Source of the DNA: Frankiales bacterium | GTDB taxonomy: Bacteria > Actinomycetota > Actinomycetes > Mycobacteriales > SCTD01 | Direction: 5' to 3' | Length of the DNA stretch: 5,149 nt | Assembly: GCA_025465145.1 (NCBI GenBank) | Contig: JAODNS010000283.1 | Coordinates: forward strand, 1-5,149 | Shown here: positions 4,087-5,149 of the stretch, piece by piece | Layout of the letters: every line of letters starts with the position of its first letter | How positions within the stretch are numbered: the stretch's first letter is position 1 | The notes under the pieces: generated by a model | Databases searched by the model: none | What the model was told of the DNA's origin: nothing | What the model saw: only the letters and a program-made list of their open reading frames with translations | Made by a program: the position numbers and the translations under genes

Positions 4087-5149
4087 CTACGCGGGCTCGC
4101 GCTCCCGCAGCCGCTGGCTCACCACGGTGGTCACGCCGTCGCCGCGCATCGTCACGCCGTACAGCGCGTCGGCGATCTCCATCGTCCGCTTCTGGTGCGT
4201 GATGACGATCAGCTGGCTCGCCTCGCGCAGACCCTCGAGCAGCTCGAGCAGCCGCCCGAGGTTGCGGTCGTCCAGCGCCGCCTCGACCTCGTCCAGGACG
4301 TAGAACGGCGAGGGCCGGGCGCGGAACAGCGCGACCAGGAAGGCGATCGCCGTCAGCGAGCGCTCGCCGCCCGACAGCAGGGACAGCCGGGACACCTTCT
4401 TGCCGGCCGGCCGCGCCATCACCTCGATGCCGGTGGCGAGCAGGTCGTCGGGCTCGGTGAGCACGAGCCGGCCCTCGCCGCCGGGGAACAGCGTCGCGAA
4501 CACGTGGACGAACTCGCGCGCCGTGTCCTCGAAGGCGCTGGCGAACACCTCGTGGATGCGCGCGTCGACGTCGCGGACGATGTCGAGCAGGTCGCGCCGG
4601 GTCGCCTTGAGGTCCTCGAGCTGCGTGGTGAGGAAGGCCGAGCGCTCCTCCAGCGCGGCGTACTCCTCCAGCGCCAGCGGGTTCACCCGGCCGAGCAGCG
4701 CGAGCGCCCGCTCCTGCGTGGCCGCCCGCTTCTCCTGCTCGATGCGGTCGTACGGGACGGGCTCGGCTGTCCCCGACTCGGACTCGACCGGCACCGGCAC
4801 GTCCGGCCCGTAGTCGGCCAGCAGCGTCTCGAGCGGCACGGCGTACTCCTCGACCGCGCGCGCCTCGAGCGCCTCGATCCGCAGCCGCTGCTCGGCCCGC
4901 GCGACCTCGTCGCGGTGGACGACGTCGGTCAGCCGGTCGAGCTCGGCGGTCAGCTCGCGACCGCGGGAGCGCAGGGCCAGCAGCTCGCCCTCGGTGACGG
5001 TACGGGCGGCCTGCGCCGCCTCCCGCTCCTCGGCGGCCGCCCGCAGCGAGACCGCGATCGCCTGGAGCGCGGCCTGCGCGCCGCGGACGACGTCGGCGGC
5101 CACGACGGCTCCGCGCTCCCGCTGCTCGCGCAGGGCGAGCAGCCGCTCG
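4087..5149 (-). CDS. smc: Chromosome segregation ATPase SMC, C-terminal part (partial)
   Basis: About 353 residues of the C-terminal end of SMC are present; the frame is open to the right edge and the N-terminal head, hinge and most of the coiled coil are outside. SMC forms the condensin ring with ScpA and ScpB, organising and segregating the chromosome. The visible part starts in Arg/Glu/Ala-rich C-terminal coiled coil (visible residues 1 to about 110), followed by the conserved VNPLALEEYAALEER region (155-169) and then the C-terminal half of the ABC-type ATPase head. Motifs are the ABC signature LLSGGERS (257-264; codons near 4380-4357), Walker B FYVLDEVEAALDD (282-294) with its catalytic Glu, and the H-loop ITHQKR (316-321). 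These residues complete the ATP site by dimerising with the N-terminal half of the opposite head. The stop is TAG at 4089..4087. ftsY follows 106 bp downstream in the same direction, the usual actinobacterial order. Confidence 0.97.
   Translation of the reverse strand, partial: ERLLALREQRERGAVVAADVVRGAQAALQAIAVSLRAAAEEREAAQAARTVTEGELLALRSRGRELTAELDRLTDVVHRDEVARAEQRLRIEALEARAVEEYAVPLETLLADYGPDVPVPVESESGTAEPVPYDRIEQEKRAATQERALALLGRVNPLALEEYAALEERSAFLTTQLEDLKATRRDLLDIVRDVDARIHEVFASAFEDTAREFVHVFATLFPGGEGRLVLTEPDDLLATGIEVMARPAGKKVSRLSLLSGGERSLTAIAFLVALFRARPSPFYVLDEVEAALDDRNLGRLLELLEGLREASQLIVITHQKRTMEIADALYGVTMRGDGVTTVVSQRLREREPA

Noticed and set aside
2397..4202. Plus-strand open frame of 601 codons across the methyltransferase and opposite ftsY
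   Set aside because: It lies in the wrong frame of the methyltransferase and antisense to ftsY, and shows low-complexity Arg/Gly/Ala/Asp composition with no recognisable domain.
1..5149. CRISPR arrays, tRNA or rRNA genes, insertion sequences, toxin-antitoxin pairs or other defence genes
   Set aside because: I found no regularly spaced repeats, RNA gene signatures, transposase motifs or terminal repeats. The sequence is almost fully covered by recognisable nitrogen, SRP, SMC and methyltransferase genes.

Overview
The window comes from a high-GC Gram-positive bacterium (Actinomycetota). It is GC-rich throughout (roughly 70% by eye), third codon positions are almost all G or C, and the order smc - ftsY - amtB - PII on one strand is the familiar actinobacterial arrangement, in which glnD and ffh often follow. 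I cannot name a genus.

Reading right to left (all minus strand unless noted): the last ~353 codons of smc (chromosome condensation ATPase, 5149-4087, N-terminus outside the window); a 106-bp gap with an inverted and a direct repeat; ftsY (SRP receptor GTPase, 3980-2802), possibly translated from a leaderless mRNA; a plus-strand class I SAM methyltransferase (2248-2805) whose stop codon overlaps that of ftsY tail-to-tail in a single CTAG; a 118-bp divergent intergenic region with a good match to the GlnR nitrogen-control box; amtB (ammonium channel, 2129-774); glnK (PII protein, 777-439, overlapping amtB by ATGA); then a second, damaged amt-PII unit. That unit consists of a ~95-residue in-frame 'mini-Amt' (378-91), in which the start of an ammonium channel is joined directly to its last helix and cytoplasmic tail, followed with another ATGA overlap by a second PII gene (94 to beyond the left edge).

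Functionally the left half is a nitrogen-scavenging module: under nitrogen limitation GlnR would be expected to activate amtB-glnK, AmtB conducts ammonium, and the PII trimer senses 2-oxoglutarate and ATP/ADP and docks on the AmtB tail to close it. The right half is housekeeping (chromosome segregation and co-translational membrane targeting). The methyltransferase between them has no assignable substrate.

The most unusual object is the mini-Amt. It lacks the whole pore, yet keeps an open frame, actinobacterial codon use, a Shine-Dalgarno sequence, the PII-docking type C-terminal tail and translational coupling to a second PII. I see no evidence of a wholly new defence or mobile system in this window.
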